From positions 4,144,501-4,208,500 of the forward strand of contig BSQZ01000028.1 in NCBI GenBank assembly GCA_033239005.1: a stretch of 64,000 bases of DNA, written 5' to 3'. Under the pieces are notes generated by a model. It did not search any database. It was not told the DNA's origin and was given only the letters and a program-made list of their open reading frames with translations. This DNA comes from Lamellibrachia satsuma. Lineage: Eukaryota; Annelida; Polychaeta; Sabellida; Siboglinidae. The translations under genes were made by a program, and so were the position numbers. Positions 35,085 through 50,000 of the stretch are shown here, piece by piece (within the stretch, counting starts at the first letter, position 1; every line of letters starts with the position of its first letter).

Positions 35085-38000
35085 CTATTTTGTTATTTGG
35101 CCTTTGACCTTCTTCAGTTTCTTGTCCTGGTCTCGCATCATCCGTGTAATCTCTGCAATCACAATCAAGTCACAATCAGTCTCATAATAATAACTTCTAT
35201 AGTGCGTAAATCGTCAGGAACCCAAGCTAAGAGACGCAACAAACCTGAATGGTCAAACGTGATATGAACAGGGTGCAAAAGTGAAGAGCAAGGGTCTGCC
35301 GATGATTTAGGTGGAAATGCAATTTTGATAAAATATGTCTACTGTGTGGAAAGTAGCTATAGTTCCAGATTATTTTTAAGTGGTGCAGAATTTGTTGCAG
35401 ATTTTTGGTGCAGCTACAGAGACAGCACTTGCCCAGGTTAAGTAGTCTTAAGAGTAAAACGTGATATAATTAGTGGTACAGATGTCAGATGACTAGTACA
35501 TCCCGGCTTATTCCATTTTCTCTTGGCATAAAAAGGCAGATGAGGAACACAACGGAGAAACATGGCACTTACAATATTTACATAAAATTATTTAGCTAAC
35601 AAAATATTATTCCAAATAATTGATATCCAACTTACAAGAAACCGAGAGTACGCCTTCCCATTGAGGATTCCTCTTTCACTCCCGTTCATAATAAAGGCCT
35701 GTTTAAAAGACCCACAAGTAGTTTTTGTCCAATTATGTCGTATGACACCATGTCGCATGATCACGCACAAACAAATGATGCCTGTGTGTTTATATGAGTG
35801 TCCAGACAAAGTAAGTGCGACCTTATGAATCACACTAATTCCACTTAAGCTTTGATGACAGATCATGATGACATGATGAGTGTCTGCACTGATTGGACAC
35901 TGCTTAAAAATATCGCTGATTGGACTCAAGAGGGTGTTTACTTGAGCGATGTTTGTCCGATTATGTCATACAATACGGTGTTGCACGACAAAATCAGACA
36001 AACATTGCTCATGTAAAGAGGCCTTAATGATGAAACATTTTATTAATCAACATTTCTACTTGCATAGACTCCTGATATACCCTTGGTGGAGGACTATTAA
36101 CTATGGCGAATCTGACCAAGAACATGTGATAGTTATAACACTGAGACGTCCCCTACTTTTGTTCTCATGCTGTAGTTGTCCTCCAAGCTTGCTCAGCCCA
36201 GCGATCTTTTTCTCGAGTCTTTCGCACAGCACGGTGGCGTCCTCTCCTAGAGGCTGTGGCTTCTTCTTCACCCTCCGGCAGCTGCGACTGTAACCTACGG
36301 CAAGACACATCATGAGCAACAGCTTGTAGCACTTCAGCATCAAGTTATGATTCTTCACTGAACAAGTCTTGTTATAGGGGCATATCCCAATAATCCAATA
36401 CAATTATTAAACTTAGACACCTCCCAATAAACCAATACACTTATTAAACTTAAAGATACCTCCCAATAATCCAATACACTTGTTAAACTTAAAGATATCT
36501 CCCAATAATCCAATACACTTGTTAAACTTAAAACACCTCCCAATTATAGTATACACTTGTTAAACTTTAAAGACACCTCCCAATAATGCAACACACACTT
36601 AGACTTAACCCAAAATGCTGTTCCATATATCCCCTAAGAAACAATATTTTACCAAACTCTTCTCCAAATGCTCTGTAAAGAAACTATTGACATTTGGTCA
36701 TAATTAGTCGTTCGGCCACCCATTTCTTTGCACAGACTGGCCTCAAGTAACTTGCTTGGGCCGTCTTAGAGTATCTTACCTGGAGTATCGTCCTTTACAG
36801 GTGGACAGTTGGGAGACCACTCTACAAAAATCAAGGATGTTATAAGTCATAACTAACCTCTATGCAAATCACATAATAATTTTATAGCAGTGGCATTCAC
36901 ACATACTGAAGTAACTTTTTTTATGCAGCATATGTAATTTGATAATGTGGCTGTCGTGTGACATTGGAAGAGTTTCAAACTACATAGCTCTCAGCTTAAT
37001 AATAATAAAATAATAAACATTGTTTATTCATTAACTTATTAAATACAAAGGTTATGAGATAAAAATACATATACAAATAAACACCATGAAGTAGAAATGG
37101 TATGTCTATGTTAATGTTATTATTCGTATACAAGTTGAAGTTAAATGTATTATGGCAAATGAATAAAATATACACTGTACTACAGTTCTTATGACCATGT
37201 GTACGATGACGTCATCTTACCAGACCGTCATTCCTACTGAAGAAGCCATCTTGTTAAGATAGGCGAAATTATCTAAAGGTAATAAAACAGTTTGGATATG
37301 GTAGTAAGAGCTGCAGTATAATAGGTACCAAGATAGTTTTGTTAAAAAAAGCAAAGCAATCAATAAAACTCTCATGAAAATCTTAATTATCAGTAGCCGT
37401 ACATGTGTCACACTCACAAGAACTCAAGTTATTTATTCCAACAAGTTTCACATCATTGAGCACATATTAATGGCAAAATATATCCTGCCTCAAGAAGTCT
37501 TTAGCACCAGTAGTAAGAAGGTATTTTAATGACATAGGCACATTTTAGATTGGTTATAAAACATTCCTCAAAACTGCCAATGAATGGAAAGGCATACAAA
37601 AGTAGAATTATAACAAACAAGTTACAAAAGAAACATTTGTGGAGTACTTTCCAGTACAGTTTTAATGACAAACAAATTTGGGTGGAAGTTGATATGTGGT
37701 GACCTCTGGTGACAGGATTTACTGTGTGTTATTACACAAAACATATGTAAGCACCAAACAAATGGGGAAGCAGAGAAAACACTTTGGGTAGGCACCGTCC
37801 TGCAGTATCCTCAAAGGTCCTGCAGCAGTTCCAAACTACGACAATTTGCAATTTCCAAATGAAACACCGCAGTGAGACAATAGAAACGTAAATTGACAGG
37901 TATAACTACCAGCGTCTGTTGGATCGGGCTGTGGCTTCATCACAGCTTATATGAAATGTCTGACGTAACATATTCTTAAAAGTGAACATTTTGGTATGCT

Positions 38001-41000
38001 GAAAGGTCAAAATCCAATCACAAAGTGTAAAGCCATTTGATTAGTGCCAAGGACCAGACACAGCACTGTATAAGAACTTACCTTTGTATCTTACCAGCGA
38101 ATACCTTATTGCTTTGAGCCCATACACACGTTGCCATATTTGGACTCCAAGCAATAAGGTATTTGCTGGGAAGATATAAAGGTAGATTAAGTGTCTGCTG
38201 CACTGTATTCGGTCTTGACTTTGACTTCTCTGTAGATAGGTTTGATATTTTTGCGAAATGAGCCCAAAATATATGAATTAATACAATTGGATTTTGAACT
38301 GCAATGAACCAAAATGTACACTTTTAAGAAAACATTTTGTCTGGAGCCAAAATGGCGGGTCACTGTGGATTGTGGAACTGCTTTGACATCAAACTGCTTG
38401 CTCCATTTCTTGTTCGCAGTCCAGAGAAAGTGCATGGAAAGAGAGAAGTTTTGCCACAATGGGGCGCCACAGTAGATATGAGGCAATATTAACGCTGGCG
38501 TCAGGATGAGAAACGTAACAAACAGCAACAAACAACTGTAGAAAGTTTATCTGACAACCCTTGCATGTCTCAGCAACAGCTCCACAAACATGTCAATTAC
38601 GCCAGCACATCGTACCAAAGCAGACGGTGATGCCAGCACATCATGCCAAAGCAGACGGTGATGCCAGCACATCGTGCCAAAGCAGACGGTGACGCCAAAC
38701 ACAAACTGTTTTCTAACTAGAATTATGCTTTGTATGTTACTTTTAAAATTGTTCGATGTTATAGATGCAATAATGCATATTCAAAACTGTCAGAAATTGT
38801 GCTAATAACTTTAACTTAAATGAACTATTTGGATTATTACCTATTATGGTGTAGTACTAAATCCAAAGTTTTTCTCAAACAATGTGAACATAATTTCTGC
38901 ACCACTATAAAATACGACCAAATGCAACAATTCGCTGTTCAATAACGTAAATATAAAAGCAACATCTACGTTCATTAAATTACAATTTTTCTTGCACATC
39001 AAAAACTCTGTCTAGAATCAGATAATTAAAATGTTCAATGCCATTGACATGGTATAATGATTTCTACTTCTGCCATAAATTTACATTGTGTTTCCACGAT
39101 TATGACATTATATTTGCAGACGTGCAGTTTTGTATGTGTTGAAATCAGTATTTTGGCTTAAAAGTCTGTATAAATGCAAATAACTGTAAAAAATTTGTCT
39201 TTGGTCTATAGCATTTAGATTCTGATCAAGTGTCGCCAACTATCAGGCTATGAAACATACCTACATAAAAAATAAGCTAGGTTACGTAACACATCTGCCT
39301 AGTGATCTGCTTACTTCTGATGCAGATCAAGTGTCGCCATCTATCAGGCTAAAAAACAGACCTGCATAAACAAACAAAATTTGCTAGGGTTTGCCGGAAA
39401 TGTGGCTAGGAATTTTTCGTTAAATTTGAAACAAGTCTGTATAAATATCGGATACGGCCACTGTTCTTCCAAAATAAAAAACTTGTATTGAATATGGGTA
39501 ATCTGTATGACATGGTATGTCTGTACTCTGTATGACATGGTATGTCTGTACCCTGTATGACACGGTATGTCTGTAACCTGTATGACATGGTGTGTCTGTA
39601 CCCTGTATGACATGGTATGTCTGTACCCTGTATAACATGGTATGTCTGTACCCTGCATGACATGGCATGTCTGTACCCTGTATGACATGGTATGTCTGTA
39701 CCCTGTATGACATGGTACGTCTGTAGGAAATGGTATGTCTGTATCCTGTATGACATGGTGTGTTTGTACCCTGTATAACATGGTATGTCTGTACCCTGTA
39801 TGACATGGTATGTCTGTACCCTGTATGACATGGTATGTCTGTACCTTGTATGACATGGTGTGTCTGTACCCTGTATGACACGGTACGTCTGTATGACATG
39901 GTATGTCTGTAACCTGTATGTCTGGTCTGATGACATATTTACATGGTATATCTATACCCTGTATGTCTGGTCTGATGATATATATACATGTGAGGGTTGT
40001 CAAGATCACACAGCGGTTATCAATCACAATCACTGGTCTACATAAACATTAACTCTGTCATGGACAGATACCTGGCTCATAAACAGTAGATTTACTGCCG
40101 ACGAAATCAGACACAGAGGAGACACTATTGTCTCTCTCTGGGGGCATCGACCCTGTGGACAGAAACCATGGCAACAACCCTGTAACCATGGCAAAGGTAT
40201 GATAGATGGTGTTGCCCCTATATGGCCAGTAACCAATGTATCCTTTTTGCGAAATTATTCATAAATATTTTTGACATGGTAATTGCCTCTCATGAAACTT
40301 TTGATATTCATTCCAAACAGTAGGTACCAATAATCTTATCGCCAGCCCCTATCAGCCATCAGAAAACACAAACATAACACAGGAGAGGTGTTCTACGAAA
40401 GATGTAAGAATATTAGACCACAAGGAGAAATGGCTTAGAAGACGCCATAAACGTCCACTGGGTGAAACCTGTCCTGAACCAAGACCTCGGCCAGGAGTTC
40501 CAACCTATCCTTCTCCAGCTTGTGTCACATGATGCTGGTCATGTGACACAACCTTAGCGATATCAATCCACTGATGATGACTGGGTGAGTCAGTCAAAAT
40601 ATTCGGAACGAATACCAAAAGTTTCTTGAGAAGAAAAATCACCATGTCAAGAATCAAATACTAGAAGGTGAATCCATTTAATGTTCACAGATGCATTTGA
40701 TAAAAAATTTGTGGAACGGCATAATTTGTTAACGCTTCATGATTTATAATTTACAACATATATGGGAGCCAAGCAGAAAAAAAATAACTTAGTTCAAACA
40801 CAAAGATCATGATATAATCTTAGTTTCATTGTAATAACTTGATACATTTAATTTCTGGTGAGATTGATAAGCTTTTATTTTTGTATTAAATATGCAGCCT
40901 AGGTCCAAACTTCATCTAATGTCTGTGACCACATCAGACACACATTGACTTCAAAAACAGATATTAATTTTAATAAAAAATAATCATGTAAAACAACCAC

Positions 41001-44000
41001 CTTCTGCAGCTTGCTTCAACCTTGAACTATCCTGTCGCAAGTTCATGTACAGGTCAAGGTCACTCAACAGCTGATCTGGGTCAGTGGCCGACCTATATCT
41101 GCAATGGCAGGAAATAAGACAGAGGCATTAACACAACCGTTGTTTATTTGGTAGATAATCAATTAAACACTACAGTTAGCATATGTAACAATATTACATA
41201 TTTCCAATGAAGAGCACAACATTCTGGACTGGAATCAACTTCCACATGACTGGGCAACAGACAAGTACACTAAGTGCAGACAATGACTAAACTTGGCTTC
41301 CTAGCAAAACTTCAACCAGATCAAAAAGAAAAATTTTTCAGTGTGTTATACATTGTGATTTCGAGATAGAAAAATTAAGAGAATTTGGGCATTTTATTAA
41401 TACGAAACCCTGTATCAGTTAGCCATTGTTGAACATTCCTTTAACAACTGACCGAGACTCACCCTGAAGATGTCCCGCCTCTAGACGAATGTCTGCCAGA
41501 AGTTGTCTTCTCATTATGAGCCTGTGGCATCTGCTTGGAGGCCTGCTGCTGCAGCTGCTGCCCGTAGATCAATGACTTCATCTCTTCCAGCAACTGACGA
41601 AGTTCCTCTCCAACAGCATTCTGGGAAGCGATATTTTGAATTTGCTCCTACAATGATATAAATATTAATAACCACAGAAGTTTAATAGTACACATATTTT
41701 AAATGTATAAATACACCTGTAATAAAACAAAATAATAGAGCATTAAATTGTATAATATAAAAAATTAGGCCTGCATAGTAATAAAAAGTATAGACACCAT
41801 TTTAAATCATACAATACAATGTTAATATCGAATTACTACTACCACTCGGTTATTTTAAAACACATAAAATTATCAAATGAGTTTGCGGTTACTGCCAGTG
41901 ACAATGATTAAGGTATACTAGTTTTCAAATCTTGCAGTTCGAGGCACAATGTATTTCATTGTTTAATGTATAAATGTTTTGCCTATTTTAAACTTCCAAC
42001 ATTAGCATAAGAAGCAAGACTTTAAGTTGCCTTAGCATTTTATTTAGCCCATCACGAATCAGGTTAGTTGATGTTCATATCTTTATGCAGTCAGTTTAAT
42101 AAGAGTGCCTATGTTTGTTGAAATCATCAAAAGAATTTACTCATTTGATCGGTTAATCGGTTAACAGCTTTATGCTATAGAACACGGAGAACCAACTGCG
42201 CACTTTCACTGTCAAAATTTGGTTTGGTTAAACCAAAAATAATTTAATAGTTTGTCCGATGATTTCATCAAAGCTAAATAACACATTTGCCAATGAGCTG
42301 GCACGTCATAGTGGGTACTAGATAGGTTTTATTGTTTTGTGAAATGACTCTGAAACAATATGATGCAGGTGTGAAGGCCAGTCTTTTAAACATCAGTTGA
42401 GACCGGAGGACATAGGTAAATGTGAAGATTACCAAACTGACCTCAAATGGTTTCGAAGACACAGGCTGTTCTACTTTGGCATGCGATGACTTCGCCCTGC
42501 TGTCTGTGGGCTGGAATGGAGACACGGACAGACTCTTGTTGGAAGCCTTACTTCTGTGACTCGACTTGTTCATGTGGCCATTCCGGGCCAGCTCCTAACA
42601 CAAAATGCCATCAGATCTAATCAACAATAAATTTATTTTTATATAGCGCAGTTTCCTTGAAAGCTAAATATGTGTAACACAAAATGCATGAATATATTAT
42701 ATATATTGTATATAAAAAATACATATAAAACTGTGTTAAAACTTATGTAATTTGTTTAAAGGTAAACTAATAAAATATATGTGATAAGTTATTGTTCTTG
42801 TGACTACGATGACGTGAGCCAGTAATACGCTGTTACCTATGTTATATTTTACATTTTAATTCTTTATATACTGCACCCATCCAAAAGACTATGTAATTGC
42901 CCTGAATGGGATGAAAAAATTGATATTGTATTGTATATATATATATATATATATAAGGATCGATTATCTCAAACAATTAAGCAGTGTATCTTGTATTTTC
43001 CTGGTTGAAATTGTTTAATACTTAGGTGTGGGTGGGTGGGTGGGTGGGTGGGTGGGTGGGTGGGTGGGTGGGTGGGTGGGTGGGTGGGTGGGTGGGTGGG
43101 TGGGTGGGTGGGTGGGTGGGTGGGTGGGTGGGTGGGGTCAATCCTGCCGAAAATTCCTTTTGGATTACTAGAATTTTTTATATTTGTAAATGCCCTTAAT
43201 GCTTTCTGATCATAAAATAAACCAAATAAACTTGAAGGTTACCGCTGATTTCAAGACACACGTACCTTGAGTTCTAGCTGGTGTTTTAGTTTTGTTCTTG
43301 CTAAGTCCTGCTCCTGATGTTCTAACTTTTCCTGCATTAACGCACTCTTTGTGACAGCCTGAAACATGTCACAACGTAAAAGTTAATGCACTCTTTGTGA
43401 CAGCCTGAAACATGTCAAAATGTAAAAGTTAGTATGAAATTATTAATAATTAGCAGTATAAAGATTCAATGCTGATCCATGTGGTGAAAAAAAACAATAC
43501 AAAAACAAATTTTTAAAAGTAAGGAGGGTCGAGCAATTGAGCTATTAAAAAATTTATTTTGGTCATTGAATCGGGTAACTTGGGAAAGTGTGAATAGTCT
43601 TTGTTTATATTGAGAAGGAACATTTAATCAACATAGCAATGCCATTTACATTGGCATCAGTCATATCACATCAACTTGGAAATCAGTGGTACCTTTTCGA
43701 GAGATGCCTCCAGTTTGTTGACCTTGTCGTGAAGCTGTCGAGTCCGGCACTGGTTATCATGTAGTTCAGCCTGCAGCTTCTCGCTCTGCTTCGACGCTCG
43801 CTTCAGCGTAGTCGCTAACTTCTGATTGTCCTCTTGCAAGATGTGTTCATGCTGTTGCCATGGGAACATGCTCATGTCAATCAGGGATCGGAAAATGGTA
43901 ATGGTATACGGGAGTTCTTATATAATGCGGTATCCAGTCCATACAAGTCAAAGCACTTTACATTTCACTAGCAGACCTGTCCCTTCCAACGCCAACTCAA

Positions 44001-47000
44001 GTTGTCTGAGAAACATTTCAGCCTCACAGCAATTACTCCACGAAGACTACTCATTTATTTATATCCACCATTGTCTAAAGCCAGGTACTTATTCTGTACA
44101 GCTGAGTGAACTAAGGCAATATGGAGTGAACAAAATTGTGCTAGTTTCAACACTAGGACAATATGTATACTGGTGGACTGATAATGTCCTTGGGAGTGTT
44201 CAAACTGCTTGTCATTTCACCCCCTGGCAGACCTGTTCATTCGAATGTCATCTCGACTTCTCTGGGAAGCATTCAGCCACACTGCAATTACTGTGTGAAG
44301 ACATGTCCACATACACCTCTGTCTGTAGCCAGATACTCATTTATACAACTGAGTGAACTGAGGCAATGTGGGTTGGACAAAACTGCCAAAGCTTCGAAAT
44401 GGCAGCAAGTGGATTTGAACCCAGATTCTCTCGATTGAGAGTCAAATGTACTAACCACAATGCCACCGCACCCCACAACATCGTCACCGCACCCCACAAT
44501 AATGCCACCGCACCCCACAACAACGCCGCCGCACCCCACAACAACGTCACCGCACCTCACAATAATGCCACCGCACCCCACAACAACGCCGCCGCACCCC
44601 ACAACAATGCCACCGCACCCCACAACAACGTCACCGCACCCCACAACAATGCCACCGCACCCCACAACAATGCCACCGCACCCCACAACAACGCCACCGC
44701 ACCCCACAACAACGCCACTGCACCCCAAAACAATGCAACCGCACCCCACAACAACGCCACCGCACCCAACAACAACGCCACCGCACCCAACAACAACACC
44801 ACCGCACCCAACAACAACGCTGCCGCACCCCACAACAATGCCACCGCACCCCACAACAACGCCACCGCACCCCACAACAACGCCACCGCACCCCACAACA
44901 ACGCCACCACACCCCACAACAACGTCACCGCACCCCACAACAAACTAAAAGGCTGTAGGTTCTTGCAATTATTATAAACCAAATGTCACATCACAGGAAT
45001 ACTTACAAATGAACAGCTCTGATATGGACATAAGACATTCTGCATGCAACAAGAACCATACTCAATGTCTACATAAAGAGCCTGATCACTGGTGTCTCCT
45101 CAGTTACCTTGCCTGCAGCCTCCATGCATTCCTCCAGCCAATGAATCTTTGAGTGAAGTGAGTCAATCTCACTGCGTTTCTCCGTCACCGCCTTCTGCAT
45201 CAGGCCTGCGACCTTCACCGCTGAAACACAAGGTCAATGTCTCTCACTACACTGTAGTGAAGCTGGTACTGGCCAGAAAACTAATCATCTTTATATTATG
45301 GTTTGTATACACATGGGACATACGCATGTGTCAGTATTCCCCTACTGATAATACATTTATAATTATGGTTTGTATACACATGGGACATATACATGTGTCA
45401 GTATTCCCCTACTGATAATACATTTATAATTATGGTTTGTATACACATGGGACATATGCATGTGTCAGTATTCCCCTACTGATAATACATTTATAATTAT
45501 GGTTTGTATACACATGGGACATATGCATGTGTCAGTATTCCCCTACTGATAATACATTTATAATTATGGTTTGTATACACATGGGACATATGCATGTGTC
45601 AGTATTCCCCTACTGATAATACATTTATAATTATGGTTTGTATACACATGGGATATATGCATGTGTCAGTATTCCCCTACTGATAATACATTTATAATTA
45701 TGGTTTGTATACACATGGGATATATGCATGTGTCAGTATTCCCCTACTGATAATACATTTATAATTATGGTTTGTATACACATGGGACATACGCATGTGT
45801 CAGTATTCCCCTACTGATAATACATTTATAATTATGGTTTGTATACACATGGGACATACGCATGTGTCAGTATTCCCCTACTGATAATACATTTATAATT
45901 ATGGTTTGTATACACATGGGACATATGCATGTGTCAGTATTCCCCTACTGATAATACATTTATAATTATGGTTTGTATACACATGGGACATACGCATGTG
46001 TCAGTATTCCCCTACTGATAATACATTTATAATTATGGTTTGTATACACATGGGACATATGCATGTGTCAGTATTCCCCTACTGATAATACATTTATAAT
46101 TATGGTTTGTATACACATGGGACATATGCATGTGTCAGTATTCCCCTACTGATAATACATTTATAATTATGGTTTGTATACACATGGGATATATGCATGT
46201 GTCAGTATTCCCCTACTGATAATACATTTATAATTATGGTTTGTATACACATGGGATATATGCATGTGTCAGTATTCCCCTACTGATAATACATTTATAA
46301 TTATGGTTTGTATACACATGGGATATATGCATGTGTCAGTATTCCCCTACTGATAATACATTTATAATTATGGTTTGTATACACATGGGATATATGCATG
46401 TGTCAGTATTCCCCTACTGATAATACATTTATAATTATGGTTTGTATACACATGGGACATACGCATGTGTCAGTATTCCCCTACTGATAATACATTTATA
46501 ATTATGGTTTGTATACACATGGGACATATGCATGTGTCAGTATTCCCCTACTGATAATACATTTATAATTATGGTTTGTATACACATGGGATATATGCAT
46601 GTGTCAGTATTCCCCTACTGATAATACATTTATAATTATGGTTTGTATACACATGGGACATATGCATGTGTCAGTATTCCCCTACTGATAATACATTTAT
46701 AATTATGGTTTGTATACACATGGGACATACGCATGTGTCAGTATTCCCCTACTGATAATACATTTATAATTATGGTTTGTATACACATGGGATATATGCA
46801 TGTGTCAGTATTCCCCTACTGATAATACATTTATAATTATGGTTTGTATACACATGGGACATATGCATGTGTCAGTATTCCCCTACTGATAATACATTTA
46901 TAATTATGGTTTGTATACACATGGGACATACGCATGTGTCAGTATTCCCCTACTGATAATACATTTATAATTATGGTTTGTTTACACATGGGACATATGC

Positions 47001-50000
47001 ATGTGTCAGTATTCCCCTACTGATAATACATTTATAATTATGGTTTGTATACACATGGGACATATGCATGTGTCAGTATTCCCCTACTGATAATACATTT
47101 ATAATTATGGTTTGTATACACATGGGACATATGCATGTGTCAGTATTCCCCTACTGATAATACATTTATAATTATGGTTTGTATACACATGGGACATATG
47201 CATGTGTCAGTATTCCCCTACTGATAACACATTTATAATTATGGTTTGTTTACACATGGGAAATATGCGCGTGTCGGTATTCCCCTACTGGTAATGCATT
47301 TATAATTATGGTTTGTTTACACATGGGAAAGAAGTGTTGTGGGATGTGGTGGCTCAGTGGTTAGAGCACCTGATTGTCAATCGAGAGGACTTCATTCATT
47401 CACTTCGCTTGTGTATTTCGGATAAGAGACTAAAAGCCATGGGCCCTTCTACTTGGTGTCTCTGTCAGGGACAGTAAAAGAACATATGCAGGGGGTAAAT
47501 GTAACACGTCTTGGACTGGTGATCTGTATCGGTAAACATGTTAACATATAAAACTCCTGTGTTAGCTGTAGGTGTTTGGAATATACCTCATAAGTCATAA
47601 GATGTCAGTATACTCTCCTACAGGTAATACGTCAGGTTAGTGATGTTTAATCTATATATGGTGTTATGATGAGAACATTCTAAACTGCCTTCATAAATAT
47701 TACTAATATTTTGGTCTTTAAGTCCACAATATCTATTTTATGTTTATCATAGTAGAAAAGAACACAATGTGATAAAGAAGGTGGGGAGGCTGCCGGTGGA
47801 TGGAAAATGCAGCAAGGAACGGCAAATGTTAAGAATGAGAGACGTGGTGAGGAGAGACACGGAGGTGGCAGAGGTTGTGGAGGGGACGACAAAGGTTAAG
47901 AATGAGAGACGTGGTGAGGAGAGACACGGAGGTGGCAGAGGTTGTGGAGGGGACGACAAAGGTTAAGAATGAGAGACGTGGTGAGGAGAGACACGGAGGT
48001 GGCAGAGGTTGTGGAGGGGACACAAAGGTTGAGAATGAGAGACGTGGTGAGGAGAGACACGGAGGTGGCAGAGGTTGTGGAGGGGACGGCAAAGGTTAAG
48101 AATGAGAGACGTGGTGAGGAGAGACACGGAGGTGGCAGAGGTTGTGGAGGGGACGGCAAAGGTTAAGAATGAGAGACGTGGTGAGGAGAGACACGGAGGT
48201 GGCAGAGGTTGTGGAGGGGACAGCAAAGGTTAAGAATGAGAGACGTGGTGAGGAGAGACACGGAGGTGGCAGAGGTTGTGGAGGGGACGGCAAAGGTTAA
48301 GAATGAGAGACGTGGTGAGGAGAGACACGGAGGTGGCAGAGGTTGTGGAGGGGACACAAAGGTTGAGAATGAGAGACGTGGTGAGGAGAGACACGGAGGT
48401 GGCAGAGGTTGTGGAGGGGACACCAAAGGCTAAGAATGAGAGACGTGGTGAGGAGAGACACGGAGGTGGCAGAGGTTGTGGAGGGGACGGCAAAGGTTAA
48501 GAATGAGACGTGGTGAGGAGAGACACGGAGGTGGCAGAGGTTGTGGAGGGGACGGCAAAGGTTAAGAATGAGAGACGTGGTGAGGAGAGACACGGAGGTG
48601 GCAGAGGTTGTGGAGGGGACGGCAAAGGTTAAGAATGAGAGACGTGGTGAGGAGAGACACGGAGGTGGCAGAGGTTGTGGAGGGGACGGCAAAGGTTAAG
48701 AATGAGAGACGTGGTGAGGAGAGACACGGAGGTGGCAGAGGTTGTGGAGGGGACGGCAAAGGTTAAGAATGAGAGACATGGTGAGGAGAGACACGGAGGT
48801 GACAGAGGTTGTGGAGAGGGTGACAAATGTTAAGAATGAGAGACGTCGTGAGGAGAGACACAGAGGTGGCAGAGGTTGTGAAGGAGGACACAATGGACAG
48901 GCCATCGTGGCTGAGGAGGATCCCAGTGGCTGCTCTCAAACGGGAATAAATGGTCGAAAAAGGATGATGATTTATTTTGTCTACTTTGTGTTGTGTGTTG
49001 TCTATGACTTGTAAGTGCCTACCTTTGCCGTCCACAACCTCTCTTGTCTTCAATGTCTTGCTTGCCAACCTCAGGTCATTCTCAGCAGCTGGAAGAACAT
49101 AAATTAGTGTAATTAATTCAGCCAGTCCAAGCTGACAAATCTATATGAGAGTCAATTTATTTGTGAGAGCCTTTGTGGAAACATATGAAACAGTTAAATT
49201 TATGGTTCTACATATAGCGAAACACAAAACGTCCTTACAGATAACACCCAGTGTAACACATATGTCAAGACGTTATTGTTTACTTGTGAAGCTCATGTTT
49301 TTACGTCACTCTAAATGGAACAGCAGCAGACAAATACAACTGCAAGTGATCGACCAATATACAGGATAAAACAATGTTATTTTGGCAGTTATTTTGTTAC
49401 AATCTACAAGTTATAGGCCTACTAGCTTCAAGTCACTGAACCTCTTAACGTGTAACATTTGGGATGTGTACGTGTAGATCATGTACATGTCACACGTTTG
49501 CCATGATAACCTCTCTAATTTTGCAAATCACTGAGACTAACTGAGCCCCAATGTCATTTCAAACAGCCTAAGCTAGTACGGTCAAACTACCTTTGAGCCT
49601 ATGAGTCAGGGTCTTGATTTGCCGAAGAAGTTCTGTCTCACGTTCTTTGAGACATGCCTCCAGTGCCTGGGTGGTCTCACTGAGACGCGATACTTCGTAG
49701 CGACTTAGTCGCAGCTCTTCCATCAGTTCAGCGTTTTTGGCAGTGGCGCCCTCTAGTAGCACACTTGCCTCACTTAGCTCTCTCTTTCGACGCCCATTGT
49801 CAGTGTCGATCTCTTTGGCGTAGCGCTCACGGATACGTACCTACCAACATCGAAGAAGTGTCAGGGATCAATTCAGTTTGCATATTCCTATTTTAAAATG
49901 CTGTATATATACGTAACATTCTATAAGCGATATTTATTGAAAATTCATTCTTTACCATAAAGCTGCCCCAATACTTCAGTTTTTCACTCATCTCATTAAC

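Noticed and set aside
37217..37260. Possible CCDC158 micro-exon with donor gtaagatg
   Set aside because: In the phase required by its neighbours it contains stop codons.
44288..44982. Gly/Val/Cys-rich and Pro/Thr-rich ORFs
   Set aside because: 21-bp array next to a SINE; collagen- or mucin-like looks are compositional.
45285..48890. CRISPR-like regular arrays
   Set aside because: Units are directly abutting with no unique spacers, and the genome is eukaryotic.
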